DNA from: Myxococcales bacterium
GTDB taxonomy: Bacteria; Myxococcota; Myxococcia; Myxococcales; Myxococcaceae
Assembly: GCA_016191815.1 (NCBI GenBank)
Contig: JACPVI010000057.1
Coordinates: 1 to 64,000 of the forward strand
Direction: 5' to 3'
DNA length: 64,000 nt
How positions within the stretch are numbered: position 1 is the stretch's first letter; each line of letters begins with the position of its first letter. This document shows positions 51,501 to 59,540 of this stretch, one piece after another. The position numbers and the translations under genes are program-made. The notes under the pieces are model-generated. The model had not been told where the DNA came from. It ran no database searches and worked only from the letters and a program-made list of their open reading frames with translations.

Positions 51501-52494
51501 GCCGGTCCGCGATCTCGATCGCGCTGACAGGTCTCCGGACTGGGTCCTTGGCGAGGCAGGCGAGCACGACTTCATCGAGAGAGGGCGAGGGCGCCAGTCC
51601 CATCGCTGCGGCCACCTCCGAGGGGGCTGGCGGTTCGAGGAGCAGGTGGGCGTGCTCGACGCGCGCGTCTTCGCCCACGAATGGCGGACGGCCGGCGAGC
51701 AGCTCGAACAGCATGACGCCGAGCGCGTAGAAGTCTGCGGTGGTGCCAATCCGATCCTGGGCGCGCCACTGCTCGGGGGCCATGTACGCTGGCGTGCCCG
51801 GCCGCTCACCGATGCGACTCGCCCTGCGGCTGTTGGCCGGAAGAGGTAGGTCTTCGAGCAATCGGCAAACCCCGAAGTCCAGCAGCGCGACTCGCATCGG
51901 GAGCCTTGGCCCCCCGGCCACCGTCTCCTCCGATTGACCCCCGCCGCTGGGGCGCAAGGTCAGAGTTACTCCGGAGCCCACCGGCGCCTCGCACAGGAAG
52001 ACGTTCTCGGGCTTCAGGTCGCCGTGGGCGATGCCCGCGCGGTGCATGGCCTCGACCGCGCTGCAAAGCGGGCGGAAGATCCGCGCCGTCTCCCGCGGGG
52101 CAAGTGCGCCTTCGGGCGACCCGACGAGGCAATCTGCGAGAGTCTGACCCCAGAGCCGCTCCATCACCAGCACCGCCTCGCCGGAGCGAGTTCGCTCCTC
52201 GCCGAGCAGATGCGGAGAGTGGGGCGGTCCCAGCCGGCGCATCGCCTGGGCTTCCCGGGCCAGCCGGTCTTGGAATCCCGCCCGGAAAACCTTGAGCGCT
52301 ACCTCCGAGCCATGCTCCACGCCGCGCGCCGAGTACACCGTCGCGAATCCGCCCTCGCCCAGCAGCTCGAGGGCGGAGTATCCGTGGATCTCCGGCAGCG
52401 GCACTCCGACCGCCTCCCGGGAAACCTCCATGGTGGGGTGGCGAGGGCACGCTCGTCCCGGCGCGACGCGTCGATGGCAGCTTGGGCAGCGCAT
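48508..52494 (-). CDS. giant Ser/Thr kinase with ATPase and TPR domains
   Basis: 1328 residues. A Cys/His N-terminus (MRCPSCHRRVAPGRACPRHP) looks like a small zinc site. A kinase domain (about 38-310) follows, with LGEGGFATVY, VALKVF, HGDLKPENV, DFGVCRL and APEQW. Then come a cyclase-like degenerate region (about 325-490), an ATPase with Walker A GDSRLGKT near residue 535, and TPR-like helices to the end. Without a transmembrane segment it is a cytoplasmic signalling hub. The HGD for HRD change is common in active bacterial kinases. The ATG at 52494 is chosen at the zinc motif. Confidence 0.85.
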   Translation of the reverse strand: MRCPSCHRRVAPGRACPRHPTMEVSREAVGVPLPEIHGYSALELLGEGGFATVYSARGVEHGSEVALKVFRAGFQDRLAREAQAMRRLGPPHSPHLLGEERTRSGEAVLVMERLWGQTLADCLVGSPEGALAPRETARIFRPLCSAVEAMHRAGIAHGDLKPENVFLCEAPVGSGVTLTLRPSGGGQSEETVAGGPRLPMRVALLDFGVCRLLEDLPLPANSRRASRIGERPGTPAYMAPEQWRAQDRIGTTADFYALGVMLFELLAGRPPFVGEDARVEHAHLLLEPPAPSEVAAAMGLAPSPSLDEVVLACLAKDPVRRPVSAIEIADRLDAAFEVRASGHSSSSRPTARATKSQGWAGLLAFTAHGPLETMVEMLALEGGVVARAEGERAVVAFTKVATPEAGVRSALRAARRLGPLATAATIHTAEVRVRTGNRGTQVLGTAIDGFRDWCPSEPPIAPICLTSEAAAHCREQTTALDQEARFHAPLSTHGDSGSTRTASLQGRDALLSRLKDEAVAAWTHGSPALSTVVGDSRLGKTRLLAELRGSLKDQCVLLAPGLAAPRAGREDMLREAVSLALGLRPTAGIDEVRRTCASALGPELDAAWPAVALAMGLSDEGTLGQARPVDAPGALRHSLARAIAAGLRRLAEREPVGLLLDDAESSDAALLDAVELATMGGPRRPLWICVCARAELRALRPSWGERARVAHSHQMAPLEEADARTLLLELIQPVEFLAEPVVKRLLESTQRVPGLLVDLVEALKAAGAIRRLAGAEAWHLPVEELNNLSAIASPADRLADITLGGLTPLLVELAQLCAVLADPLHLDEVERVQRFLRAKDGGERLDVEVGLSRLAQRRVLRRTGNGHFELPNPMLRLAIERRTPADLRRRLHVAAFHGLAGRRPLTGSELARLSRHASECGEQRAAAMGYLQLGDDARRRHRYVEAEAHYTSALAHLPPGEQTLRCQAWSGRGGVRYRLWRMEEALEDVRAARRIAESQADAALTADLLLEEATLLDWSFDWAGSQRAAAQAEAVAQPLGDPRLAARCLLARGRALVRSERFSECVGPLRAAADQAAALGDHEARVISLLLLSPSLAVLERIDQSERTFEEVIDLCERTGDRFHLCTAYGNRVLLWQRKDRHRGLEDLRRAVELARELGHAQLERTAQLNLAELLLWSDELAQALIAARRARELELRFYGRHPPDDALLVGRILAAEGERSEIRPLLDFVAAHCTLSPSNHLWARMLELCLANPAEDAAWKDLVRSARESGFSSDALVEVLCHAADAAPLWGRRAAAASFLGEALEAASELPHWGKRLDLLRIRIEKG

Positions 52495-52632
52495 GTCGCG
52501 AAGAGTCGACCCAAGCCTACCACCCAGCCGCTTCTGTCCTTTCTCGATACACCCTTTCTCGATTCGTGCAGCCGCACCTTGACCAACTTGCGCAAGCGCC
52601 GAGACCAACTGCGCGTGAGCACTGGAGCCATT

Positions 52633-52657
52633 CATGGGCATGGCCCATGCGTATAAT
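52633..52657 (+). promoter_or_regulatory. promoter and operator of the WINNG-repeat gene
   Basis: A perfect -10 TATAAT (52652-52657) is preceded, inside the spacer, by an inverted repeat CATGGGC-ATG-GCCCATG (52633-52649). The -35 is weak (TTCATG at 52631, 15 nt spacing). The layout suggests an activator or repressor bound between the boxes. The start would be near 52664, followed by an AGGGGGA ribosome site. Confidence 0.6.
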
Positions 52658-52683
52658 TCGATCGGTCAACTGAAGGGGGAGTC

Positions 52684-54120
52684 ATGCGCCTTTCAACTCT
52701 TGGGCAGCGCAAGCGGTGGGTGCCGATGGGGGGCGGGCTGGCGCTAGTGCTGGGGGCAGTCGCGGCATTCGCGGCGCTCGGGGTGCCTGGCCAACACGGG
52801 TGTGGGGGAGTGGATGAGAGCGGCCGGCCGGTGACTCCGCTGGAGGTGACGCCCGAGCCGGAGAAGGACCTGACCGCGGGTGCGTTCTCGGCCCGGAAGG
52901 TAGAGGATGGGCCGGGCACCACTCGGCAAGAGGTGATCAACAACGGTTGGATCAACAATGGCTGGATCAACAACGGCTGGATCAACAACGGGTGGATCAA
53001 CAACGGCTTCATCAACAACGGCTGGATCAACAACGGGTGGATCAACAACGGCCTGACCAACACCGGCAGCGGCACCACCAACACCGACATCCGAAACGTG
53101 GTCGCCGACGCCAACACCCGAAACTTCATCAAGTACGTCGTGGAATGCGCGCTGCCCAAGGGCCACACGCTCACCCTCCAGGACAAGTACGGCACCAACT
53201 GGACGTTCGCGGGCGCCGTCGGGCTCGCGCCGGAGTGGGAAACTGGAGCCTGCTACCAGGAGTGCCAGCGCTGGGTGTCCGGGTGCCTGATCGCCCGCCA
53301 GAACAACCGCGGCTCGGCGATCCCGCTGTCGATGCGAAAGCCGCCGAGCCTGCGAAACAACGGCTACGCCGACGCCCTCAACAAGCTGGGATCCTACGAG
53401 GCTTCTGACTTCCCCTACCAGGAGGGCGCGTTCTGGGGAAACGTCTTCCAGGTAGACCTCAACAAGGCCCCGAAACCGGTCGCCTATGCATGCTTCGGGA
53501 GTGGCAACATCACACTGCGGCAGCAGTACCTGATGGGGCTTTCCGACCGGGTGCTTGCGGACAATGGCCTGCCCGGCGCGGCGCTGATCGGGACGTGCGA
53601 GGACCTCGGCTACTACGCCTACTACGCCGACAAGGCGCAAAGGGCGTGCGGTTCGACCGACGGGAACGGTACCTTCTACAACTGCGGCCTGCGAGACCTA
53701 GTGGACGGCGTGCCGGCCGGCGACGGGGTGGCCTACAACCAGGTCATTACCATCTACCGAGGCCCGGGCCCGGCCAAGCCCCACTCCGACTACACCACGG
53801 GCGCGGCGCTGCCGGCGGCCTCCTCGCCTTGCGCATACAAGGTTGCACGTGAAATAAAGACGTCCTGGGGTGCGACCGGAGACGGGTACTGCGCCTCATC
53901 GGGCTGGGACGGCGTGTGCAAGAATGAGGCAGCCGACCTCTGTGGAGCCCACAGCGTCAGGGCGGAGGGTGCACCGCTCAGTCCCGCCGACAGCGACTGC
54001 ATCAAGCTGGTCTGCACCGGGTACTTGAACAGCACCTACCCGAGCGGGGACTCGTACTGCTGCAGCAATCGCTGGGACTGGCAGTGCACGCAGGAGGCGA
54101 AGACGTACTGCGCGCTGTGA
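52684..54120 (+). CDS. secreted protein with WINNG pentapeptide repeats
   Basis: 478 residues. The N-terminal hydrophobic segment (about 15-36) is a signal peptide or anchor with a following Cys (HGCGG). Residues 85-124 are eight tandem copies of INNG(W/F). The rest is a Cys-rich globular part ending in repeated GDGYCASSGWDGVCKNEA- and GDSYCCSNRWDWQCTQEA-like units. It looks like a surface or spore-coat protein. It has its own strong promoter with an embedded dyad. I know no characterised homologue. Confidence 0.75.
   Translation: MRLSTLGQRKRWVPMGGGLALVLGAVAAFAALGVPGQHGCGGVDESGRPVTPLEVTPEPEKDLTAGAFSARKVEDGPGTTRQEVINNGWINNGWINNGWINNGWINNGFINNGWINNGWINNGLTNTGSGTTNTDIRNVVADANTRNFIKYVVECALPKGHTLTLQDKYGTNWTFAGAVGLAPEWETGACYQECQRWVSGCLIARQNNRGSAIPLSMRKPPSLRNNGYADALNKLGSYEASDFPYQEGAFWGNVFQVDLNKAPKPVAYACFGSGNITLRQQYLMGLSDRVLADNGLPGAALIGTCEDLGYYAYYADKAQRACGSTDGNGTFYNCGLRDLVDGVPAGDGVAYNQVITIYRGPGPAKPHSDYTTGAALPAASSPCAYKVAREIKTSWGATGDGYCASSGWDGVCKNEAADLCGAHSVRAEGAPLSPADSDCIKLVCTGYLNSTYPSGDSYCCSNRWDWQCTQEAKTYCAL
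52936..53055. repeat. 15-bp tandem repeat encoding INNGW
   Basis: Eight units of exactly 15 bp (consensus ATCAACAACGGSTGG) with only silent or Trp/Phe/Leu changes in the last codon. Period and frame are perfect, so copy-number change would not break the gene. Confidence 0.9.
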
Positions 54121-54128
54121 TTCTCTGA

Positions 54129-55829
54129 TCAGTGCGGGGCCAGCAGTCCGGTGGCGATCAGCGCCGCCACCGCCACCGCCACGACCGCCTCCCCGGCGAT
54201 ACCTCCGGCCGCGGCCGCGGCAGCGCCCTCGAGCTTCCAGCGCCGGCCCATCGCCCAGGTGGCCAGCGCTCCAAGGCAGATGGGGACCGCGTACATCGCC
54301 GGCACCAGGAAGCCGATGCCCAAGGCGATCGGCGACGGCAGCGCCCGGGACAATCGCGTGCGCGAGAGCAGGGAAAGGAGCAGCCCCGCGGCGAGCCCGA
54401 CGCCCCCGGCCCACAGCGCGCCGGGAGGGACCGCCGCCCCCTCCCGGCCGACCAGCTCGGCCAGCACCTTCCACGGCATCGCTCCAGGCGCGGGCAGCGC
54501 CGGCGAGCCCAAGCCGTGCGAGGTGGTCAGGAGCCGATAGATCGGGACCACCAGCACGCCCCCGACCAGCGCGCCGATCAACTGCGCGACCACTTGTCTC
54601 CGCGGCGAGGCGCCGAGCAGGTGCCCAGCCTTGAAGGACCACAAGAGCATGCCGGTCTGCGCGGCTGCTCCGGACGGCACCGCGCCCGCCAGGGTCGCCG
54701 CGTGGGGGGCTCCGGGCGACGCGGCTCCGAAGGAGAGCAAGGTCACCTGGCCGATCTGCCCCACCGGGCTGATGTCCGTCTCTCCCGCGGCCCGGGCGCA
54801 GGTCGCCGAGAGGATGACCGTCGCGGCGATCGCCGCCACCAGCGCCAGGGGGTGTAGGTCGAACGCGAAGTGGCCAAGCAGAACGAGCGCCGCTGACGCG
54901 CCCAAAAACGCGATGGCGAGCGGCCTGCCGGTCGCTCCGGGGCCCGAGGCGAGATCTCCCAGCGCGCGCCGCGCGGTGAGCAAGAGCCCCGCCAGGCTCA
55001 CCAGCGCCTCGGCCAGGCCGAGTCCGACCCCGGGGAAGACCAGCCAGCCGATCAGCGCCTCGTAGCTTCCCGCGGCCGCGCCGCGTGCGACCAGCGCCGG
55101 ACCCACAGCTCCCCAGGCCACCACCGCGCCGAAAAGAAGGCTCAGCCCCACCCGCGGCCCCGCCAGGATGCCCACCGACAAGAGCATCGGGCTCACCGCG
55201 AAACCGACGCCCAAAGGCGCCAGCGGCACGCCGGCCGCCTGGCCCGGGAAGGGCAGGGCGGCGGGAATCCAGGAGGGCCGGCCGTCGCGCAGCCAGGCGA
55301 CCGCAGCGGAGAGGCCTCCTCCAGCGAGGAGGGCGCGGGTGCGAGCTTGCCTCTCCGCCGCGCGCTCGTGCAGCGCGCGGATCAGCGTCGCGGTGGCGAT
55401 CCCGGAGGGAAAGGGCAGCGCCTCTTTGACCACCAGGCGAGCGCGGAGGGCGTGGGCGATCGCCACTCCGATCACCGCGAGAGTCAGGCCCCATGAGGCG
55501 ACTGCCCAATCGGGGTAATCGCGGCCCATCAAGGAGAGTGCCGGGAAGGCACCGAGCAGCCCGGCGACCGCGGCGGATACTCCCGCGGAGGTGGCGGCGG
55601 TCTGACAGACGTTGGTCTCCAGCGCGGTGGAGCACCCGCCGGAGGCGAGGCGCAGGACCATCGCCCCGGCGAGCGCAGCGGTCACCGAACCGGTGTCGAA
55701 GAATCCGGTCTTGAGGCCGATGTAGACGTTGGCGGCTGCCAGCACCGCACCGATCCCCAGCCCGGCGGCCAGGCCGCGCATGGTCAGCTCGGCCGTCGCG
55801 GCGCTCGCCGGCGCGACCGTTGCGGTCAT
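54129..55829 (-). CDS. OPT-family transporter
   Basis: A 566-residue, about 15-TM inner-membrane protein. NVYIGLKTGFFDTGSVTAAL opens the chain, and GETDISPVGQIGQVTLLSF is typical of OPT family oligopeptide or metal-chelate transporters. The ATG at 55829 overlaps the stop of the pseudokinase gene (ATGA), so the two are coupled. Substrate not evident: family members carry peptides, glutathione conjugates or iron-siderophore complexes. Confidence 0.85.
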   Translation of the reverse strand: MTATVAPASAATAELTMRGLAAGLGIGAVLAAANVYIGLKTGFFDTGSVTAALAGAMVLRLASGGCSTALETNVCQTAATSAGVSAAVAGLLGAFPALSLMGRDYPDWAVASWGLTLAVIGVAIAHALRARLVVKEALPFPSGIATATLIRALHERAAERQARTRALLAGGGLSAAVAWLRDGRPSWIPAALPFPGQAAGVPLAPLGVGFAVSPMLLSVGILAGPRVGLSLLFGAVVAWGAVGPALVARGAAAGSYEALIGWLVFPGVGLGLAEALVSLAGLLLTARRALGDLASGPGATGRPLAIAFLGASAALVLLGHFAFDLHPLALVAAIAATVILSATCARAAGETDISPVGQIGQVTLLSFGAASPGAPHAATLAGAVPSGAAAQTGMLLWSFKAGHLLGASPRRQVVAQLIGALVGGVLVVPIYRLLTTSHGLGSPALPAPGAMPWKVLAELVGREGAAVPPGALWAGGVGLAAGLLLSLLSRTRLSRALPSPIALGIGFLVPAMYAVPICLGALATWAMGRRWKLEGAAAAAAGGIAGEAVVAVAVAALIATGLLAPH

Positions 55830-57274
55830 TCCTTCTCCGCGTCCGCGGGGAGCCTGAAGAGCCGGGTCGATTCGACCGGCTCCGGGGTGAACGGCAAGCC
55901 GTCCAGCGCCTCGCGGGTGGCGCACACCGCGCCGGAAGGGGAGCCGGTCGCCCAGGAGGTCACCTTCATCAAGTCGCCGCCGAGGATCTTCCCCTGTCCG
56001 TCCCCCTCCTTGATCAGCAGCGACCCCGCGTGGGCCGACAGCGCCAGCTGCAGCCGCTTCGACGCCCCGGGCCGGCTGGAGACCGTCCGGGCGAGCCGCA
56101 CCGCCGCGCGCAGGGCGCTCTCCCGCGCCCGCCGGGCCTCCTCGGGCTGTTCGGGCAGCAGCACCACCCCGAGGAGCGCGTTCGGGGCGTCGATCGCCAG
56201 CCGCGCGCCGAGCGCGGAGAGGGCGCCGCGGACCGACTCGGAGAGGCGGTCCAGATCGTCGAGGTCCGCGTCGGTGAGGTCATCGCTCGAGCCTTCCACC
56301 CGGAGATCGGCGTAGAGGCCCATCCCGGTCCGCTCGGCCTTGACCGAGGAGGGCGCGGTGAGCTTCTTGAGGTCCGCCACCAGGTCCTCCACCGTGGGGT
56401 AGCGACGTTCCTTCGCCTTGTCGAGGCAGCGGGCGAGCACCAGGTCGAGCGCGGGCGGCACCGGGGCCAGAAGGCTCGCCCGCGGCGGAGGGGTGTGCAG
56501 GTGCATCTCCTGAACCTCCGCCAGGGTGGTGGCCTCGAAGGGCAGCCGCCCGGTGGCGAGCTGGTAGATGAGCACCCCCACGGCGTAGATGTCGGTGCGC
56601 GCATCGCAAGGCGCGCCGAGGATCTGCTCCGGGGCCATCGTCTCTGGAGTGCCGATCACCGTGCCCTTGGCGGTGCGGCCGGCGTTGGGCGAGGAGGTTG
56701 GCACCAGGAACTTGCTCAGGCCGAAGTCGACCAGCTTGAGCTTGAACCAGGCGCCGTCGGGGACCGCCATGATGTTGGAGGCCTTGAGGGCGCGGTGGAC
56801 GATGCCCGCGGCGTGGACCGCCGAGAGCGCCGATCCCAGCTCGCTCACCAGGGCGACGATCTCCGGCGTGGAGAAAGCGCCGCGGGACAGGAGCTCCCGG
56901 TCGAGGTTTCGGCCCTCGATCCACTCCATCACCAGATAAGGGCGGCGGTCGGGAAGCTCATCGATGTCGTAGATCTCCACGATGCCGGGGTGCTTGACGC
57001 GGTTGATCGCATCGGCCTCCAGCCGGAAGCGGCGGACCACGTCGGGCACCGCCACGAAGTCGTGGTGCAAGACCTTGAGGGCCACCGGTCGGTCCATCGA
57101 GACGTGGCGGCCCTTGAAGACCAGGGCGAAGCCGCCGGCGTGGTGGAACCCTTCGACCAGGTAGTTGCCGAGGCGCTGGCCGATCAAGAGGTGCTTGGTG
57201 ATGGCCCTGCCCCTGGCGGTGGTCTCCTCGCCATCGGGAGAGAAGGCCTCGGGCAGTTCCTTCGGGTCCGGCAT
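55826..57274 (-). CDS. probable Ser/Thr pseudokinase with cyclase-like tail
   Basis: A 482-residue protein with a kinase fold (about 33-300): ATP-binding VALKVL, DFGLSKF and TMAPEQ are kept, but the catalytic loop reads HRALKASN. The base Asp is Ala162 (codon GCC), so phosphotransfer is probably lost. Residues 315-475 resemble a degenerate class III nucleotide-cyclase or CHASE-like regulator (ALSAHAGSLLI, GGDLMKVTSWATGSPSG). It starts 22 nt after a selenocysteine tRNA gene and overlaps the OPT transporter gene, suggesting it regulates that transporter by binding. Confidence 0.85.
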   Translation of the reverse strand: MPDPKELPEAFSPDGEETTARGRAITKHLLIGQRLGNYLVEGFHHAGGFALVFKGRHVSMDRPVALKVLHHDFVAVPDVVRRFRLEADAINRVKHPGIVEIYDIDELPDRRPYLVMEWIEGRNLDRELLSRGAFSTPEIVALVSELGSALSAVHAAGIVHRALKASNIMAVPDGAWFKLKLVDFGLSKFLVPTSSPNAGRTAKGTVIGTPETMAPEQILGAPCDARTDIYAVGVLIYQLATGRLPFEATTLAEVQEMHLHTPPPRASLLAPVPPALDLVLARCLDKAKERRYPTVEDLVADLKKLTAPSSVKAERTGMGLYADLRVEGSSDDLTDADLDDLDRLSESVRGALSALGARLAIDAPNALLGVVLLPEQPEEARRARESALRAAVRLARTVSSRPGASKRLQLALSAHAGSLLIKEGDGQGKILGGDLMKVTSWATGSPSGAVCATREALDGLPFTPEPVESTRLFRLPADAEKE

Positions 57275-57295
57275 CGCCCCAGGAGCATAGCGGAG

Positions 57296-57394
57296 TGGCG
57301 GTAGAGCACAGGAATCGAACCTGCCAATCCCGCCTCTCAGCAGGATTCACCGGTTTTGAAGACCGGGCCGGCCACCAGGTCCGGTTGCTCTACC
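57296..57394 (-). tRNA. selC: tRNA-Sec (anticodon TCA), with encoded CCA
   Basis: On the minus strand the RNA starts GGTAGAGC, forms an 8-bp acceptor stem with GCTCTACC and ends G-CCA. The anticodon arm CCGGT-CTTCAAA-ACCGG holds TCA (57357-57359 on the plus strand). The long variable arm (AATCCTGC with GCGGGATT) and the T arm CAGG-TTCGATT-CCTG are typical. The length of 99 nt with CCA and the 8-bp acceptor stem identify selenocysteine tRNA, not a suppressor. The cell should therefore also carry selA, selB and at least one selenoprotein gene outside this window. Confidence 0.95.
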
Positions 57395-57483
57395 TCGGTG
57401 GACCCGCGAGGGTATAGCGGCGCGGGCGGGAGAGGCAACGAGCGAGCGGCCTGGCTGTCCGATGCCGGCCGGGGTGAGGTCCG

Positions 57484-58344
57484 CTAGGGCGCGCGGTGGA
57501 CGTCGTTGCCGTCGCCCCGCATCGAGACCGAGGGATCGCCCTTGGTGCCTCGCTTCCAGGTGATCTGGTTCCCGTCGCCGTGCACCGCAATGGCCGCGGC
57601 CGTCTCGATCGCGATGGAGTTCTGGTCTCCGTTCACCGCGACGTTGCGGCAGGCTCCGGTGAAGGTGAGCGCGTTGTGGTCGCCGTTGATCGCCACGTTG
57701 GCGCCTCCGCAGTCGTAGGTGCTCCGGAGGCCGTCCTGGTTGATCGCGATGCCGGAGGCGGAGATCACCGCGCCCGCCCCGCCTCCGGCCGACGCCGCGT
57801 GCACGCCGCCGCCCAAGACCACCACCTTCTTGCCCGAGCTGTCCTCGGACTTGCGCACCTCGACGGAGACTCCCCCGGCGTTGACGGTCACCGTCTTCTT
57901 GCCGCCCCGCTTGTCGCCGCTGACCGTGACGGACTCGCCATCGCCTGCGCCCACCCCGACCGCCGCACCTGCCGGCTCGCCAGGCGGCGGGGCCACCGCA
58001 GCTCCCTTGGCCGGCGCCGCGCCTTGCTGCACGGTGTTCCGGTTGCCAAGGTTGGCAATGGCCGGCTGCTTGCCCGCTGCGCCGCGCTCCCAGAGCACTC
58101 GGTTGTCGTTGCCCAGGACCTGCAGCTTGGCCGCCGCCTCGACCTGGACGGTGTTCAGGTTCCCGTGGACCTTGACCGACTTGCACTCACCTCGGAGCGC
58201 GAGAGAGGCCGAGTTGCCATTCACCACCACCTCTCGGCCGGCGCAGTCCTCGTCGAGCCGCGCCCCGTTGTCGTTGATCACGAGCTTACCGTCCGCGAAG
58301 GCGGGCGAGGCCAAAAGGAGCGAGGTGAAGACCAGCGATCGCAT
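57484..58344 (-). CDS. secreted DUF3060-like protein
   Basis: A 286-residue protein with a signal peptide (MRSLVFTSLLLASPAFA). Two beta-repeat domains (about 20-95 and 195-286) have the DUF3060 rhythm of Val-x-Val-x-Gly-x-x-Asn (VVVNGNSASLAL, VKVHGNLNTVQVE, VAINGDHNALTFTG, VAVNGDQNSIAIE). A Gly/Ala/Pro-rich middle contains KSEDSSGKKVVVLGGG. The repeats probably stack as a beta solenoid on the cell surface. Function unknown. It is the first gene beyond selC on this strand and is not linked to its neighbours. Confidence 0.75.
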   Translation of the reverse strand: MRSLVFTSLLLASPAFADGKLVINDNGARLDEDCAGREVVVNGNSASLALRGECKSVKVHGNLNTVQVEAAAKLQVLGNDNRVLWERGAAGKQPAIANLGNRNTVQQGAAPAKGAAVAPPPGEPAGAAVGVGAGDGESVTVSGDKRGGKKTVTVNAGGVSVEVRKSEDSSGKKVVVLGGGVHAASAGGGAGAVISASGIAINQDGLRSTYDCGGANVAINGDHNALTFTGACRNVAVNGDQNSIAIETAAAIAVHGDGNQITWKRGTKGDPSVSMRGDGNDVHRAP

Positions 58345-58475
58345 CGATTCCTCCCGAGTTGGCCGGTGGAGAAGCCCGCTCGGCCAGGGCCGCGCAGTGT
58401 AGCCGACAGTCGGCTGCCGAGCGCGAGTTCGGTTCGGCGGTGACTCCGCCGCTGCGCGGCCGTAGCTTCTCACCC

Positions 58476-59540
58476 ATGCGAGCGATGGTCCTCGACAGGC
58501 CAGGGTCGCCGCTCAGGCTCGCGGACCTGCCGGTGCCCGAGCCTGGGCCCGGCCAGCTCCTCATCCGCGTGCTCGCCTGCGCGGTGTGTCGGACGGATCT
58601 CCACGTAGTGGACGGAGAGCTGCCGAACCCGAAGTCCGCGCTCGTCCCCGGCCACCAGATCGTGGGGACCATCGCCGGGGTCGGTCCCTCGGCTCCTCTG
58701 GGGACAGGTCCCTCCGCTGCGCTCGGGGCAGGCCCCTCGGCCTCGAGCGGCGCGGAGCCGGCGGCATCGCGCTGGCAGGCGGGTGATCTCGTCGGCGTGC
58801 CCTGGCTAGCCTCTGCCTGCGGGCAGTGCCGCTACTGCCGCGATGACCAGGAGAACCTCTGCGACCGGCCGCGCTTCACCGGCTACCAGGTCGACGGGGG
58901 CTTCGCCGAGCTCACCCTCGCCGACCACCGGTTCGCGGTGGAGATTCCCCGGGGAGGCGACCCGGTGCACCTCTCTCCGCTTTTGTGCGGTGGGGCAATC
59001 GGCTACCGGGCCTACTCCTTCGCCGGGGACGCCCGCCGGCTGGGCCTGTACGGATTCGGTGCCGCCGCCCACATCTTGGTCCAGCTCGCGCGCAGCCAGG
59101 GGCGGGAGGTCTACGCCTTCGTGCGCCCCGGCGACGAGCAAGCGAAGCGCTTCGCCCTCAAGCTCGGTGCGAGGTGGGCCGGCGACTCGAGCCAGGCCCC
59201 GCCCGAGCCGCTGGATGCGGCGATCATCTTCGCCCCGGTGGGATCCCTGGTGCCTGCCGCGCTGGCGGCCGTGCGCAAGGGCGGGACGGTCGTCTGCGGC
59301 GGCATCCACATGAGCGACATCCCGCCGCTGCCGTACTCGCTCCTGTGGGGAGAGCGGGTGCTCCGTTCCGTCGCCAACCTCAAGCGGTCCGACGCTTCCC
59401 AGCTCATCGCGCTGGCGATGGCCATCCCCATCCGCACCGAGGTCCGGCGCTTCCGACTGGAAGAGGCGAACGAGGCGCTCTTGGCCCTCCGCTGTGGGAA
59501 GCTGTCGGGATCGGCGGTGCTGGAAGTCGCCTCCAGCTAA
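58476..59540 (+). CDS. zinc-dependent alcohol dehydrogenase
   Basis: A 354-residue medium-chain dehydrogenase. Catalytic zinc is held by Cys38 ([11 protein letters not shown]) and His60 (PGHQ). The structural zinc Cys cluster [15 protein letters not shown] is complete. The NAD-binding Rossmann region has [10 protein letters not shown]. Residues 70-93 are an unusual insert, [24 protein letters not shown], encoded by a 24-bp tandem repeat. The stop shares CTAA with the convergent apt gene. It could reduce methylthioacetaldehyde made by the mtnA-linked aldolase. Confidence 0.85.
   Translation: MRAMVLDRPGSPLRLADLPVPEPGPGQLLIRVLACAVCRTDLHVVDGELPNPKSALVPGHQIVGTIAGVGPSAPLGTGPSAALGAGPSASSGAEPAASRWQAGDLVGVPWLASACGQCRYCRDDQENLCDRPRFTGYQVDGGFAELTLADHRFAVEIPRGGDPVHLSPLLCGGAIGYRAYSFAGDARRLGLYGFGAAAHILVQLARSQGREVYAFVRPGDEQAKRFALKLGARWAGDSSQAPPEPLDAAIIFAPVGSLVPAALAAVRKGGTVVCGGIHMSDIPPLPYSLLWGERVLRSVANLKRSDASQLIALAMAIPIRTEVRRFRLEEANEALLALRCGKLSGSAVLEVASS
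58683..58754. repeat. 24-bp triplicated insertion in the alcohol dehydrogenase gene
   Basis: Three 24-bp units at 58683, 58707 and 58731, each beginning GGTCCCTCGG or GGCCCCTCGG with small changes. Each encodes eight residues of the GPSAxLGA type. They match the dispersed repeats at 41529 and 42121. The insert lies in a surface loop before the structural-zinc region, so the fold is probably kept. Confidence 0.8.

Noticed and set aside
52936-53055. INNGW repeats as pentapeptide (A(D/N)Lxx) repeat protein
   Set aside because: The order of small and hydrophobic residues does not match the pentapeptide consensus; treated as a separate repeat type.
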